DNA of 40,043 nucleotides from an uncultured Collinsella sp. (GCA_949288855.1 CASELS010000007.1:1-40043); one strand, 5' to 3'; counted from the first letter of the stretch, positions 25,928 to 34,776 are shown. Program-made: numbers and translations. Notes: generated from the letters alone by a model not told the origin.

Positions 25928-27820
25928 CTACTCGCCGACCTTGCCTCCGGTGTAGAGCTGCCAGTAGCGGCCGCGCTGCTCCATGAGCTCGTCGTGGTTG
26001 CCGCGCTCTATGATGCGCCCCTGCTCCATGACCATGATGCAGTCGGCGTTCTTGACGGTGGAGAGACGGTGCGCGATGACAAATGTCGTTCGTCCCGCCA
26101 TGAGGGCGTCCATGCCACGTGCCACGATCTCCTCGGTACGCGTGTCGATGGAGCTCGTCGCCTCGTCCAAGATGAGGGCCGGCGGATCGGCGACCGCGGC
26201 GCGCGCGATGGCGAGTAGCTGGCACTGGCCCTGGGAAAGCTCGGCGCCGTCGCCGGAGATGGGGGTCTGGTAGCCCTGCGGTAGGCGGCGGATGAAGCCG
26301 TCGGCATGCACGAGACGCGCGGCCTCCATGCACTCCTCGTCCGTGGCATCGAGTCGCCCGTAGCGGATGTTGTCCATGACGGTGCCGGTAAACAGATGTG
26401 TGTCCTGCAGCACGATGCCGAGCGAGCGGCGCAGGTCGCCCTTACGGATCTTGTTGATGTTGATACCGTCGTAGCGGATCTTGCCGTCCTCGATATCGTA
26501 GAAGCGGTTGATGAGGTTGGTGATCGTCGTCTTGCCGGCACCGGTGGAGCCCACGAAGGCGATCTTCTGGCCGGGCTTGGCGAAGAGGGTGATGTCATGG
26601 AGCACGGTCTTCTCCGACGTGTAGCCAAAGTCAACGTGGTCCATCACAAGCTCGCCGGCCTGCTTGACGTACTCGACCTCGCCGGTCGAGCGGTGCGGCC
26701 ACTTCCAGGCCCACGTACCGGTGCGCTCCTCAACCTCTTCGATGGTGCCGTCTTCCATCTCGCGCGCGTTCACCAGCGTGACGTAACCCTCGTCGGCCTC
26801 GGGCTCCTCGTCCAGAAGCTCGAATACACGCCGGGCGCCGGCTGCTGCCATGGTGACGAAGCTCATCTGCTGGGAGACCTGCGTGACAGGTTGGGAGAAG
26901 TTGCGGTTGAGCGTGATGAAGCTCGCGAGCGCGCCGAGCGTGAGACCCCATCCGCCCGAGAGCGCCATCCAACCACCCACGGCGCTCACGATCACGCACG
27001 AGATATTGCCGAGGTTGGCGTTGAGCGGCATGATGAGGTTCGAGATGAGGTTCGCGCGCTTTGAGCTCTCGCGCAGGCGGTCGTTCACGCGGCGGAAGTC
27101 GGCGCTCGCGTCGGCCTCGTGGTTGAAGACCTTTACGACCTTCTGGCCGTCCATCATCTCCTCGATGTAGCCGTCCGCCGCACCGAGGTCGGTCTGCTGC
27201 TGCGCGAAGAAGGCGCCGGCAAAACCGGAAACGCGGCCCATCACCACGAGCATGATCACGACCATAACGACCGAGATGGCCGTGAGCGGCACCGACAGCG
27301 TCACCATGGTGGTGAAGGTCACAACAAGCGTGATGGTGGAGTTTACGAGCTGGGGGAGGGTCTGGCCGTAGAACTGACGGAGCGTGTCGATGTCGTTGGT
27401 GTAGACGGACATGATGTCGCCGTGCTGGTGGGTGTCGAAGAAGCGCAGCGGCAAGCCCTCCATGTGCTCGAAGACCTCCTCGCGGAGATTGCGCATGGTG
27501 CCCTGGCTGATGGTCACCATGAGGCGGTTGAAGCCCCAAGAGGCGAGCACGCCAATGACGAGGATGACGCCGAGCTTCACGATTTCGGCCGCAAGGCCGG
27601 AGAAATCCGTGGAGCCGCTCACCAGCATGGGCTCGATATAGTCGTCGATAAGGATCTGGGTGAAGAGCATCGAGCGGTTGATGGCAAAGGCCGAGAAGGC
27701 GATGCACACCACCACGAAGCAGAAAAGCGCCCCATAGTTCTTGAGCATGTAGCGCAAAGCGCGTATGAGCGCATCAAAGGAAAACGTCATCTTGGGTGCG
27801 CGGGATTCGTTCTGAGCCAT
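25928..27820 (-). CDS. ABC exporter half-transporter, subunit with catalytic NBD
   Basis: A 630-residue type IV ABC exporter with six N-terminal membrane segments (about 25-320) and an NBD. Walker A is GSTGAGKTT (424-432), Walker B ends LILDE with catalytic E553, and the switch His is H584 (VIAHRLST). The signature motif is degenerate, LSQGQ (528-532) instead of LSGGQ. A roughly 45-residue insert (345-390, rich in E and W) separates the membrane and ATPase domains. With its upstream neighbour it forms a heterodimer in which only one ATP site is fully catalytic. The cargo is unknown; drugs, peptides or lipids are typical. It starts 6 nt after the partner's stop. Confidence 0.92.
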   Translation of the reverse strand: MAQNESRAPKMTFSFDALIRALRYMLKNYGALFCFVVVCIAFSAFAINRSMLFTQILIDDYIEPMLVSGSTDFSGLAAEIVKLGVILVIGVLASWGFNRLMVTISQGTMRNLREEVFEHMEGLPLRFFDTHQHGDIMSVYTNDIDTLRQFYGQTLPQLVNSTITLVVTFTTMVTLSVPLTAISVVMVVIMLVVMGRVSGFAGAFFAQQQTDLGAADGYIEEMMDGQKVVKVFNHEADASADFRRVNDRLRESSKRANLISNLIMPLNANLGNISCVIVSAVGGWMALSGGWGLTLGALASFITLNRNFSQPVTQVSQQMSFVTMAAAGARRVFELLDEEPEADEGYVTLVNAREMEDGTIEEVEERTGTWAWKWPHRSTGEVEYVKQAGELVMDHVDFGYTSEKTVLHDITLFAKPGQKIAFVGSTGAGKTTITNLINRFYDIEDGKIRYDGININKIRKGDLRRSLGIVLQDTHLFTGTVMDNIRYGRLDATDEECMEAARLVHADGFIRRLPQGYQTPISGDGAELSQGQCQLLAIARAAVADPPALILDEATSSIDTRTEEIVARGMDALMAGRTTFVIAHRLSTVKNADCIMVMEQGRIIERGNHDELMEQRGRYWQLYTGGKVGE

Positions 27821-27826
27821 GATGGT

Positions 27827-29602
27827 TTAAGCCTCCTTTCCTGCGGTAACGTCTTCATCTTGGGCGGCATGGACATCAAAGTCGCCGGTGCCTTCCGCTT
27901 GTGACTCAAAGACGCTGCGGTAGATCTCGTTCGTTGCGACGAGCTCGTCATGCGTGCCCACGGCGTTCACGCGGCCGCCGCTCATGACGACGATGCGGTC
28001 GGCGTCCTGCACGCTCGAGATGCGCTGGGCGATGATGATCTTGGTGGTGCCGGGGATGTAGGTCTTGAACGCGGTGCGGATGCGCGCGTCGGTGGCGGTG
28101 TCCACGGCAGAGGTGGAGTCATCAAGAATCAGCACCTTCGGGCGCTTGAGTAGGGCGCGAGCGATGCAGAGGCGCTGCTTCTGGCCACCCGAGAAGTTCA
28201 CGCCGCCGCGCTCCACGCGGGCGTTGAGGCCGTCCGCGAGGCGCTCGACAAACTCGTCGGCTCCGGCGGCGCGGCAGGCGTCCATGAGCTCCTCGTCGGT
28301 GGCGTTCTCGTTGCCCCACCTGAGGTTCTCGGCGATCGTGCCGGAGAAGAGCACGTTTTTCTGCAGAACGACCGAGACCGCATCGCGGAGCTCGGTAAGG
28401 TCGTAGGAGCGCACGTCGACACCGCCGACCTTGACGGAGCCCTCCGTCACGTCGTACAGACGGCTGAGCAGCGACACCAAGCTCGACTTGCCCGAACCCG
28501 TGCCACCGATGATGCCGATGGTCTCGCCCGATGCAATGTGCAGGTCGATGTCCTCGAGCACGTTCTCACCGTCGCCGGTGGCATAGGCAAAGCTCACATG
28601 GTCAAAGTCAATTTGTCCGTTGGCGACGCTCGCGACAGGCTCGGCAGGGTCGTGGATATCGGGCACCTCGTCAAGCGCCTGCGAGATGCGGCGCGCGCTC
28701 GCCATACTCATGGTGATCATAACCGCGATCATCGAGAGCATCATAAGGCTCATGAGCATCTGCGACACATAGGAGAAGGCGCTGGTGAGCTGGCCGGTGG
28801 TCATGGTGCCGCCCACCACAAAGTGAGCACCGAGCCACGACACGGCGATGATGCAGCTGTTGATGGCGATCATCATGACCGGGTTGTTGAGCGCGACGAT
28901 GCCCTCGGCGCGTACGAAGAGGCGATAGAGCTTGTTGGCGGCGGCGCGGAAGCGCTTCTTTTCGTACGCCTCGCGTACAAAGGCCTTGACCACGCGGATG
29001 GCGCCGACGTTTTCCTGCACGCTCGCATTGAGGTCATCGTAGGTGTCGAAGACCTTGTTGAAGGTGCGCGTGGCGTTAGAGACGATGAGGGTGAAGGCAA
29101 TGGCGAGGAAGATCGCCGCGACGATGATGACCGGGGAGAGTTCGGTCGAGATGGAGAGGAACATCACGAGGCTCGATACGAGCATGACCGGCGTGCGCAC
29201 GGCGATGCGCAGGAGCATGAGCGCGGCGTTCTGGATGTTGGTGACGTCTGTGGTCATGCGCGTCACGAGACCGGCGGTTGAGAACTTGTCGATGTTGCCG
29301 AACGAATAGGTCTGCACCTTATCGAAGATGGCCTCACGCAAGCTGCAGGCGTAGCCCGTCGCCGCCGTGGCAGAGAAGTAGCCCGCAAGAAGGCCGAAGC
29401 CGAGGCTCAAAAACGCCATGACGAGCATGACGCCTCCGTAGAAGAAGATGGCGTCCATATCGCCCGCCTCGATACCGCGGTCGATGAGGTAGGCGGTGAT
29501 GAAGGGGATGAATACCTCCATGACCACCTCGCCGACTGTGCCTATGACAGACAGCACGGCGTCGCGCTTGTAGAGCGCAAACGGTGCAAACAGTTTTCGC
29601 AT
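27827..29602 (-). CDS. ABC exporter half-transporter, subunit with degenerate NBD
   Basis: A 591-residue partner of the downstream exporter subunit. Six membrane segments precede an NBD with Walker A GGTGSGKSS (366-374) and an intact signature FSGGQKQR (470-477). The catalytic Glu after Walker B is replaced by Asp (LILDDS, D495) and the switch His by Gln (IIIAQRIS, Q526). These are the substitutions known for the degenerate site in heterodimeric exporters such as TM287/288. The degenerate site would pair these residues with the partner's LSQGQ; the good site pairs the partner's E553/H584 with FSGGQ here. The start at 29602 follows GGAGGT. It is divergent from the LysR gene, a possible regulator. 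Confidence 0.92.
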   Translation of the reverse strand: MRKLFAPFALYKRDAVLSVIGTVGEVVMEVFIPFITAYLIDRGIEAGDMDAIFFYGGVMLVMAFLSLGFGLLAGYFSATAATGYACSLREAIFDKVQTYSFGNIDKFSTAGLVTRMTTDVTNIQNAALMLLRIAVRTPVMLVSSLVMFLSISTELSPVIIVAAIFLAIAFTLIVSNATRTFNKVFDTYDDLNASVQENVGAIRVVKAFVREAYEKKRFRAAANKLYRLFVRAEGIVALNNPVMMIAINSCIIAVSWLGAHFVVGGTMTTGQLTSAFSYVSQMLMSLMMLSMIAVMITMSMASARRISQALDEVPDIHDPAEPVASVANGQIDFDHVSFAYATGDGENVLEDIDLHIASGETIGIIGGTGSGKSSLVSLLSRLYDVTEGSVKVGGVDVRSYDLTELRDAVSVVLQKNVLFSGTIAENLRWGNENATDEELMDACRAAGADEFVERLADGLNARVERGGVNFSGGQKQRLCIARALLKRPKVLILDDSTSAVDTATDARIRTAFKTYIPGTTKIIIAQRISSVQDADRIVVMSGGRVNAVGTHDELVATNEIYRSVFESQAEGTGDFDVHAAQDEDVTAGKEA

Positions 29603-29664
29603 GCTACCTCCGTTATCAGTTGCTCGAAATTCATATGCTGGTAGTATGGCCCTGAACAACGATA

Positions 29665-29693
29665 ATCAATTCGTCTATATTTCTATTATTGAT
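29665..29693. promoter_or_regulatory. candidate operator between the ABC exporter operon and lysR-type gene
   Basis: ATCAAT (29665-29670) and ATTGAT (29688-29693) form an inverted repeat with a 17-nt AT-rich centre, in the divergent intergenic region where LysR proteins usually bind. On the minus strand TTGATT followed 17 nt later by TACTAC could be the exporter promoter. Short arms make this uncertain. Confidence 0.35.
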
Positions 29694-29726
29694 AGAACCT
29701 GTTTATCAGAGAGAAAGAGTGCTGCT

Positions 29727-30635
29727 GTGAACACGTTTCAGCTCTCGTGCTTTGTTGAGGTAGCCGCAACGCTCAACTTCTCTAAGGCGGCAAAGAACCT
29801 TGGCGTTTCGCAACCGGCAGTGAGCCATCAGATCAAGGCACTTGAGGATGAACTGGGGGCGACCCTTGTCTCACGATCGACGCGCACCGTGTCGCTCACC
29901 AATGAGGGGCTGAAATTCCTGAGTTACGCAAACGATATTCTCGACCTCGCAGCGCGTGGGTCGCGCTTGGTCTCCCGTAGCCATGCGTCGGCTACGCGCA
30001 CCTTGGGCATAGGTGTTCACGGCGGTATCGAGGCAATCGCCTTAGCGCCCGTATTGCGCGGCTTTACCGAGGCGGAACCCGACGTGACGCCCGATGTGCG
30101 CGTGGCCCCGCACTCGGCGCTGCTCAACATGCTCGAGAGCGGCACGCTCGATGTGGTGCTCGAGTACCGCGACCCGGCGGGAGCACCGGCCTCTGCCACC
30201 GTCTTTAAGCGAATCGCGGAGTCGCCGGCGGCACTCATATGCACGCATACTCATCCGTTTGCCCAGCGTGACAAGATTGACGCTGACGAGATCGGACGTG
30301 CAGGACGTATTGCAATCTGCAACCCCCATGCGTCGCTCGCGGCGATCGATACGCTGCAGCGCAAGGTCCTCGGGCACGTGAATCCGGAGGACGTCATCAT
30401 GTGCTCCGGGGTGGAGCCCGCAGTGGCCCTTGCGGCAGCGGGCGTTGCCGTAGCCGTACTCCCCAACATACCGGACATGTCCGGTCAGGGTATTTGCGCG
30501 ATTCCGGTAGATGGCATTCCCGGCGTCGTCTTTGGTGTGCGTGTGAGGCGCGGACGATTGGCGCCCGCGCTCGATGCTTTTATTCGCGTGCTTTCTGCCG
30601 AGGCGGCGAGCGGCGTTAGCGCTCCATCTTTGTGA
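29727..30635 (+). CDS. LysR-family transcriptional regulator
   Basis: A 302-residue LTTR of normal length. The N-terminal winged helix-turn-helix is clear: MNTFQLSCFVEVAATLNFSK, then AAKNLGVSQPAVSHQIKALE (residues 1-40). A linker helix follows, then a periplasmic-binding-protein-like effector domain (about 90-300). GTG 29727 is chosen because the LTTR consensus begins there; the frame is open upstream to 29601 but that part overlaps the divergent promoter region. It is divergent from the ABC exporter operon, suggesting it controls that operon. Its 3' end overlaps the convergent MBL-fold gene by 20 nt. Confidence 0.9.
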   Translation: MNTFQLSCFVEVAATLNFSKAAKNLGVSQPAVSHQIKALEDELGATLVSRSTRTVSLTNEGLKFLSYANDILDLAARGSRLVSRSHASATRTLGIGVHGGIEAIALAPVLRGFTEAEPDVTPDVRVAPHSALLNMLESGTLDVVLEYRDPAGAPASATVFKRIAESPAALICTHTHPFAQRDKIDADEIGRAGRIAICNPHASLAAIDTLQRKVLGHVNPEDVIMCSGVEPAVALAAAGVAVAVLPNIPDMSGQGICAIPVDGIPGVVFGVRVRRGRLAPALDAFIRVLSAEAASGVSAPSL

Positions 30636-31275
30636 CGACTTTGATGGAGGGGCCCACCTCTGAGGCAAACGTGTCTGCGTCCTCAAAGCTGCCGACGATG
30701 TTGCCAAAGTGCGTGGGTATGGCGGCCTGAGGACGAATGGTGTTCACAAAGGCGGCAGCCTGGTGCGGGTCCATGGTAAATGTGCCGCCGATGGGGATGA
30801 TGGCGACGTCGCAGCTCACCTGATCGATGTTCTCGTTCTCGTCCGTGTCGCCCGCAACGTAGTAGCGCACGCCGTCGATGGTGACAACGTAGCCGAGCCA
30901 GCCGCGCTCCTGCGGATGCTTCTCCAGGCGCGCGGGATCGGTGTTGTAGGAGGGGACGGCGAGAACTGTGGCGCCGTCTATCTCGAGCTCATCTCCCGGG
31001 GCGAGGAGGTGCGTCTTTGCCGCGCCGAGGGCGGTGATATCCCCGGCGATCGTGGCGGGGGCGATGACCTCGGTCGTCTCGTTCATGACGCGCTCGGCGT
31101 CTTTGGGCGAGAGGTGGTCGTAGTGGGGGTGCGTGATGAAGAGGTAGCGTGCGTCGTGCGCGGCATCGGCGTCCGTGAGGTCGAACGGATCGAAGTAGAG
31201 GGCGCCTCCGTTGGGAAGTGCGATGCGGACGGCGCTGTGGGTGATGACGCGGACGTTTTCGAGATTCATGCTCAT
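30616..31275 (-). CDS. MBL-fold metal-dependent hydrolase
   Basis: A 219-residue metallo-beta-lactamase-fold protein of the UlaG-like/L-ascorbate-6-P-lactonase-like group often annotated as UPF0173-type hydrolases. The metal motif is THPHYDHLS (HxHxDH), followed by later ligands in VAGDTDENE and PTHFGNIVGS. AVRIALPNGGALYFDPF is the usual N-terminal strand pair. The start at 31275 has GGAAAGAGAG upstream; an ATG two codons later (31269) is an alternative. It is probably cytoplasmic; the substrate is unknown. Its 3' end overlaps the lysR-type gene by 20 nt on the opposite strand. The preceding membrane-protein gene ends 49 nt upstream, so the two may share a transcript. Confidence 0.88.
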   Translation of the reverse strand: MSMNLENVRVITHSAVRIALPNGGALYFDPFDLTDADAAHDARYLFITHPHYDHLSPKDAERVMNETTEVIAPATIAGDITALGAAKTHLLAPGDELEIDGATVLAVPSYNTDPARLEKHPQERGWLGYVVTIDGVRYYVAGDTDENENIDQVSCDVAIIPIGGTFTMDPHQAAAFVNTIRPQAAIPTHFGNIVGSFEDADTFASEVGPSIKVVTKMER

Positions 31276-31324
31276 ACGGCTCTCTTTCCTACGAGTTCTT
31301 GGCAGATGCTTTGTGTATACCCGG

Positions 31325-32239
31325 CTACCAGTCATTCATGAGGCCAACGGACAGGTACGCACCCGTCGCGTCGCTCCAATTCTCTTCATCGGAGGTCCAG
31401 AAGGCACCGCTTATGTAGGCACCGTCTGAGCTGCCGAGCTCATCGGGGTTCATGATGATCTCCTCATACATAGAACCCGAGAGGAATGCTTGGCGTAGGG
31501 GCGCGGGAATCTCTGCGTAGGAGGAAAAGCCGGGGACCTCAAAGGGGATATCGAGGCTCTGCACCACGTCATGCATGCGGTCGAGGTCGTTCTGCGCTTG
31601 CTCGAGATTCTCCTCCAAGGTAAGGTCGCGCTGTATATCGAGGTGGTAGTCGACCTCAAACACAACGCCCTCGTTGTCAACGCTCAGACAGACCTCGGAG
31701 TTGTTGTCCCAATCGTCGGCGTGCAGTCGGCAGTATACGGTGTAGCTCCTGGCATCGTGGACATCTGCGGCGTCAGCTCCTATTACATAAAAGCCGGACT
31801 GCTCAAACGCATCGCTGATGATGCCGATCGTCTCCTGCGCTTTTTCCTGGTCGCTTTGCATGCTTGCAGACCTGCTTGCATACCGCACGCCGTAGGTCGA
31901 AATAAGGACGATGCTCAGACAAAGTATGAAGAGAATACGGTCTCGCTTGGCGCGCTTTCTCGATGCGGCGTTTCGAAGATGAGAGAGCGCATCGCCGCCG
32001 TGTCGAAAGATCCAGATGAAGCGACACACGAGCACCGTGACAACGAGGATAAGGAGTATCCAGACAATCCAGCCAGGGGTAAACGGTGCGCTCGAATGGA
32101 ATACGAGGTCGTCGAGCATGTTCAGGAAAAGAAACTCGGCGCTGAGTATCAGGATGACCGCAAATCCAAAGAGGAATTCTCCCAACGCGTTCAGCGTGTC
32201 TTGCCGGCGCATCTGGTCGCGCGAGTTATCTGTAGCCAT
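31325..32239 (-). CDS. hypothetical three-TM membrane protein
   Basis: A 304-residue protein that I do not recognise. Three hydrophobic segments (about 19-40, 57-77 and 101-117) precede a soluble domain (120-304) with many acidic residues, likely exposed outside the cell given the third segment and the preceding positively charged loop RKRAKRDR. The soluble part alternates short strands and a helix (LTLEENLEQAQNDLDRMHDV). The start at 32239 follows GGGGAGAGG. It may be co-transcribed with the MBL-fold gene. It is divergent from the multi-TM protein at 32416. Confidence 0.7.
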   Translation of the reverse strand: MATDNSRDQMRRQDTLNALGEFLFGFAVILILSAEFLFLNMLDDLVFHSSAPFTPGWIVWILLILVVTVLVCRFIWIFRHGGDALSHLRNAASRKRAKRDRILFILCLSIVLISTYGVRYASRSASMQSDQEKAQETIGIISDAFEQSGFYVIGADAADVHDARSYTVYCRLHADDWDNNSEVCLSVDNEGVVFEVDYHLDIQRDLTLEENLEQAQNDLDRMHDVVQSLDIPFEVPGFSSYAEIPAPLRQAFLSGSMYEEIIMNPDELGSSDGAYISGAFWTSDEENWSDATGAYLSVGLMNDW

Positions 32240-32375
32240 TGACGAACCTCTCCCCGTGGCGACTGTCACGACCATTGTACGGTACTGTCGCGTTTTTAAA
32301 CGATGCTAATAATTGCGTCTGTTCCACTTGCGTTTCAAACCGCTTATGGAGCTGTTCCCGTGTATTAGGAGCCTA

Positions 32376-32381
32376 TATAAT
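32376..32381 (+). promoter_or_regulatory. -10 element for the gene at 32416
   Basis: A consensus TATAAT ends 34 nt before the GTG start. The upstream -35 region is poor (TGTTCC, 17-nt spacing). Confidence 0.5.
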
Positions 32382-32415
32382 CGTTGCGTTCTGTCACGTA
32401 GGAAGGGAAACCGCT

Positions 32416-33033
32416 GTGGAACTCGTTTTGCTCTATATCGCGGCGAACGTCGCAATCGGTGCCGCCGCGTGCTTCTTTGGCAAGCGCCTGTTCTACATCG
32501 TGCTCGGCATCCTTGTGTTTGTGGGTGTCTTCAACGTTGCCCTTACCGCAGGTGACGGCTCTCCCGTCGCGTTCGGTATCGCGGCGGCCCTGGGTGTCGG
32601 CGCGGCCCTTCTCTCGCGTTTTGCCTACAAGGCCGGCGTGTTCTTGATCGGCGCCTTCGCCGGCGCGGCGCTCGGTTTCCTCATCTCCATGCTGCTTCCG
32701 GGGGAGGCATCGTCCTACCTTCTCGTCATCATGCTTGTCGCAGCCGTGCTCGTAGGGTGTGCCGCGCTGCGCTGGTGCGACCTTTTCATTCGACTCGGCA
32801 CCGCCTACGCAGGAGCAACCCTTGTGGCCACCAATGGGCTTGCCCTGCTGACCAAGTGGGTCGCGCTCGCTGATATTGCGATGCCCGGTTACCCCGCAGA
32901 GACGTTTGAGGAGCTGTCCGCCTACATCTCCGGCCCCTTCTCTGAGGCAAACGCTCAGACGCTCCTTATTGCCACAATCGTTCTTACCATTGCCGGCTTC
33001 ATCGTCCAGAAGAAAACGGCAAAGGACGCTTAA
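32416..33033 (+). CDS. hypothetical multi-TM membrane protein (DUF4203-like)
   Basis: A 205-residue, strongly hydrophobic protein with about six to seven membrane segments and small-residue-rich helices (AGVFLIGAFAGAALGF). It recalls TMEM198/DUF4203-type membrane proteins of unknown function. GTG 32416 follows AGGAAGGGAA at good spacing and is preceded by a consensus -10; the frame is open much further upstream (to 32239) but through the divergent promoter region. A basic QKKTAKDA tail probably lies in the cytoplasm. Confidence 0.65.
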   Translation: MELVLLYIAANVAIGAAACFFGKRLFYIVLGILVFVGVFNVALTAGDGSPVAFGIAAALGVGAALLSRFAYKAGVFLIGAFAGAALGFLISMLLPGEASSYLLVIMLVAAVLVGCAALRWCDLFIRLGTAYAGATLVATNGLALLTKWVALADIAMPGYPAETFEELSAYISGPFSEANAQTLLIATIVLTIAGFIVQKKTAKDA

Positions 33034-33108
33034 GGCGGACGCGTATCTACGGTCCGTAGGTAGCGTGCGGCGGGGGAGTCCCGCATACTCTGACGGCAGG
33101 GCGGCAAC

Positions 33109-33462
33109 GTGATGTATGCCCTCGGTGAGGGGGCGTTCTCCTGCTGCGGTGTGAATCTGGCTCCTCTTGAGGCGGAAGAGCCCGATGGGGAGCACTGCAT
33201 CAAGTTTGAGCGCGCGGAGGACGAGTGGTACGTTACCGTCAACCATCCTATGACGAAGGACCACTTCATCACGTTCATCGCCTACGTCGCCCCAGACGGC
33301 GTCACGATCAAGAAGCTCTATCCCGAGCAGGAGGCAGGCGTGCGCTTTCGCATAGGGATGTCGGGCGTCATCTATGCTTGCTGCAACCGCCACGGACTCT
33401 TTCGCCTGCCCACGCCAAAGCGCGTTTCACGAGCTCATCATATGCGGGCAATCGAGCGATAA
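33109..33462 (+). CDS. desulfoferrodoxin/superoxide-reductase-like protein
   Basis: A 117-residue protein resembling the iron-II domain of superoxide reductases (neelaredoxin type), which reduce superoxide without making oxygen. Candidate ligands of the square-pyramidal iron are H46 and H52 (NHPMTKDHFITF), C92 and H95 (CCNRHGLF), with H29 (DGEHCIKF) as the fourth His. The spacings 46-52 and 92-95 equal those of neelaredoxin ligands. The N-terminal rubredoxin-like iron domain is absent, though a CC pair (12-13) remains. The start is GTG 33109 or ATG 33112; an in-frame stop at 33091 excludes a longer form. A 13-bp palindrome CTACGGTCCGTAG lies at 33047-33059. A terminator follows. Confidence 0.7.
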   Translation: MMYALGEGAFSCCGVNLAPLEAEEPDGEHCIKFERAEDEWYVTVNHPMTKDHFITFIAYVAPDGVTIKKLYPEQEAGVRFRIGMSGVIYACCNRHGLFRLPTPKRVSRAHHMRAIER

Positions 33463-33476
33463 CAGACCATCTACCT

Positions 33477-33503
33477 GCGCCTCGCAACCGTGAGGCGCTT
33501 TTT
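33477..33503 (+). terminator. intrinsic terminator of the superoxide-reductase-like gene
   Basis: GCGCCTC (33477-33483) pairs with GAGGCGC (33492-33498) around an 8-nt loop, followed by TTTTT. Confidence 0.9.
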
Positions 33504-33542
33504 GGTTGCCTGAATCTTGCTCATTTGCGTACTGGCGGTTGG

Positions 33543-33548
33543 TAGAAT
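33543..33548 (+). promoter_or_regulatory. candidate -10 element for the XRE-membrane gene
   Basis: TAGAAT just after the terminator gives a leader of about 95 nt. TTGCTC and TTGCGT upstream are at unsuitable spacing (20 and 12 nt). Confidence 0.35.
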
Positions 33549-33650
33549 GGCTATGCACGCCACCCTAGACTTCTTGGTGCCGGCAAGATCGATACGAACA
33601 TTCGGAGGCGCGGCGGCGCTGCGCCCCGGGCTCGACAGAGAGGCACCGTA

Positions 33651-34712
33651 ATGAGTTTCCGCAACAACCTTCAACACCTGCGCGCTAAGCGCAACATGAC
33701 CCAAGAGCAGCTCGCCATGCTCTTAGGGGTATCCCGTCAAAGCGTCACGAAGTGGGAGGCGGAGCGGGCGACGCCCGAGCTCGACAAGCTTCTTAAGATG
33801 TGTCAGATTTTCGGCTGCACGCTGGATGATTTGGTGACGGGCGACCTTTCTGCCCGCGCCGCCTATTCTGCAGAAAACGGTGAGGGGTCCGTGCCACATG
33901 AGGTGCCTCAGATTCCCGCAGGTCCGCCGCAGGATATCTGCGGGTATGAGGAGCACCAGCTCAAACTGGCGTGGAAGGTCCCCACAGGTGTCGCGATAAT
34001 CCTTTTGGGCATCGCTTTGGGACTGCTCTTCGAGGGCTCGGTCGAGCTCGCCACATGGAACGGTCGCGATGGCCTGTTCGTGATCATCGTGCTTCTGGGC
34101 GTCCTCGCCGGGCTTGCCTTCCTTGTTCCGGCAGGGATGGATCATGCGGCGTTCCAGAAGGCCCATCCCTTTGTGGAGGACTTCTACACCGACGAGGATC
34201 GCGCAGCCGCCCGCAAGGCGTTTTCGACTTCGCTTATCGCAGGCGTCGCCTTCATTATCGCTGGCATCGGCGCGCTGCTTATGCTCGAGAAGTCAGCTGA
34301 GAACTGGGCGCTTTTCTTCCTCATGTTCTTTATCGCTTTGGGCGTGTGGTGGATTATCCGAGGTGGCATGCTGCTCGGTCGCACGAACGTGGCGGAGTAC
34401 AACAAGAGTGTGGGCGAGGACCTTGAGGTAGAGGAAATCATGAGCCTCAAGGTCGATGAGGAGCGGCGCGCAGCCCTGCTTACGCAGAAGCGCCGCGGTA
34501 GCAAGCTCGGGGCGGTCTGCGGTGCCATCATGATTCTGTCTACCATCGTGGGATTGGGACTCTTGTTCGCCCCTGTGCTCACGTCGGCAAATCCGGATGA
34601 GTTTGAGCCGTTGGGCACGTCTGCCGCTTGGTTTTGGGTTGCTTGGCCCATTGGCGGCATGCTTTGTGGCATCGTGACGCTTCTCTGGGAGGCGTTCGGA
34701 CAGAACGAGTAA
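33651..34712 (+). CDS. XRE-family helix-turn-helix protein fused to a multi-TM domain
   Basis: A 353-residue protein. The N-terminal XRE/Cro-type HTH (about 4-62) is textbook: LRAKRNMTQEQLAMLLGVSR, then QSVTKWEAERATPELDKLL. A linker (63-105) leads to about six hydrophobic segments in three pairs (beginning near residues 110, 135, 195, 222, 290 and 325) separated by charged cytoplasmic parts. This looks like a membrane-anchored one-component regulator that could sense an envelope signal. Similar fusions occur in Firmicutes and Coriobacteria, but the targets are unknown. ATG 33651 follows AGAGAGG. It appears monocistronic. Confidence 0.8.
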   Translation: MSFRNNLQHLRAKRNMTQEQLAMLLGVSRQSVTKWEAERATPELDKLLKMCQIFGCTLDDLVTGDLSARAAYSAENGEGSVPHEVPQIPAGPPQDICGYEEHQLKLAWKVPTGVAIILLGIALGLLFEGSVELATWNGRDGLFVIIVLLGVLAGLAFLVPAGMDHAAFQKAHPFVEDFYTDEDRAAARKAFSTSLIAGVAFIIAGIGALLMLEKSAENWALFFLMFFIALGVWWIIRGGMLLGRTNVAEYNKSVGEDLEVEEIMSLKVDEERRAALLTQKRRGSKLGAVCGAIMILSTIVGLGLLFAPVLTSANPDEFEPLGTSAAWFWVAWPIGGMLCGIVTLLWEAFGQNE

Positions 34713-34747
34713 GTCTCCTTCTTTGATAACGCGGTGCAAGCTTCCTC

Positions 34748-34776
34748 TTGACGTTACAAAATGTGCAACGTACTAT
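34748..34776 (+). promoter_or_regulatory. sigma70-type promoter with flanking inverted repeat, upstream of the ArsR-like regulator
   Basis: TTGACG (34748-34753), a 17-nt spacer and TACTAT (34771-34776) make one of the best promoters in the window. GTTACA (34753-34758) and TGTAAC (34781-34786) form a 6-bp perfect inverted repeat around the spacer and -10, a plausible site for autoregulation. Confidence 0.65.

Noticed and set aside
33034-33108. Longer N-terminus with a rubredoxin-like domain for the superoxide-reductase-like protein
   Set aside because: In-frame stop codons at 33061-33063 and 33091-33093 exclude it.
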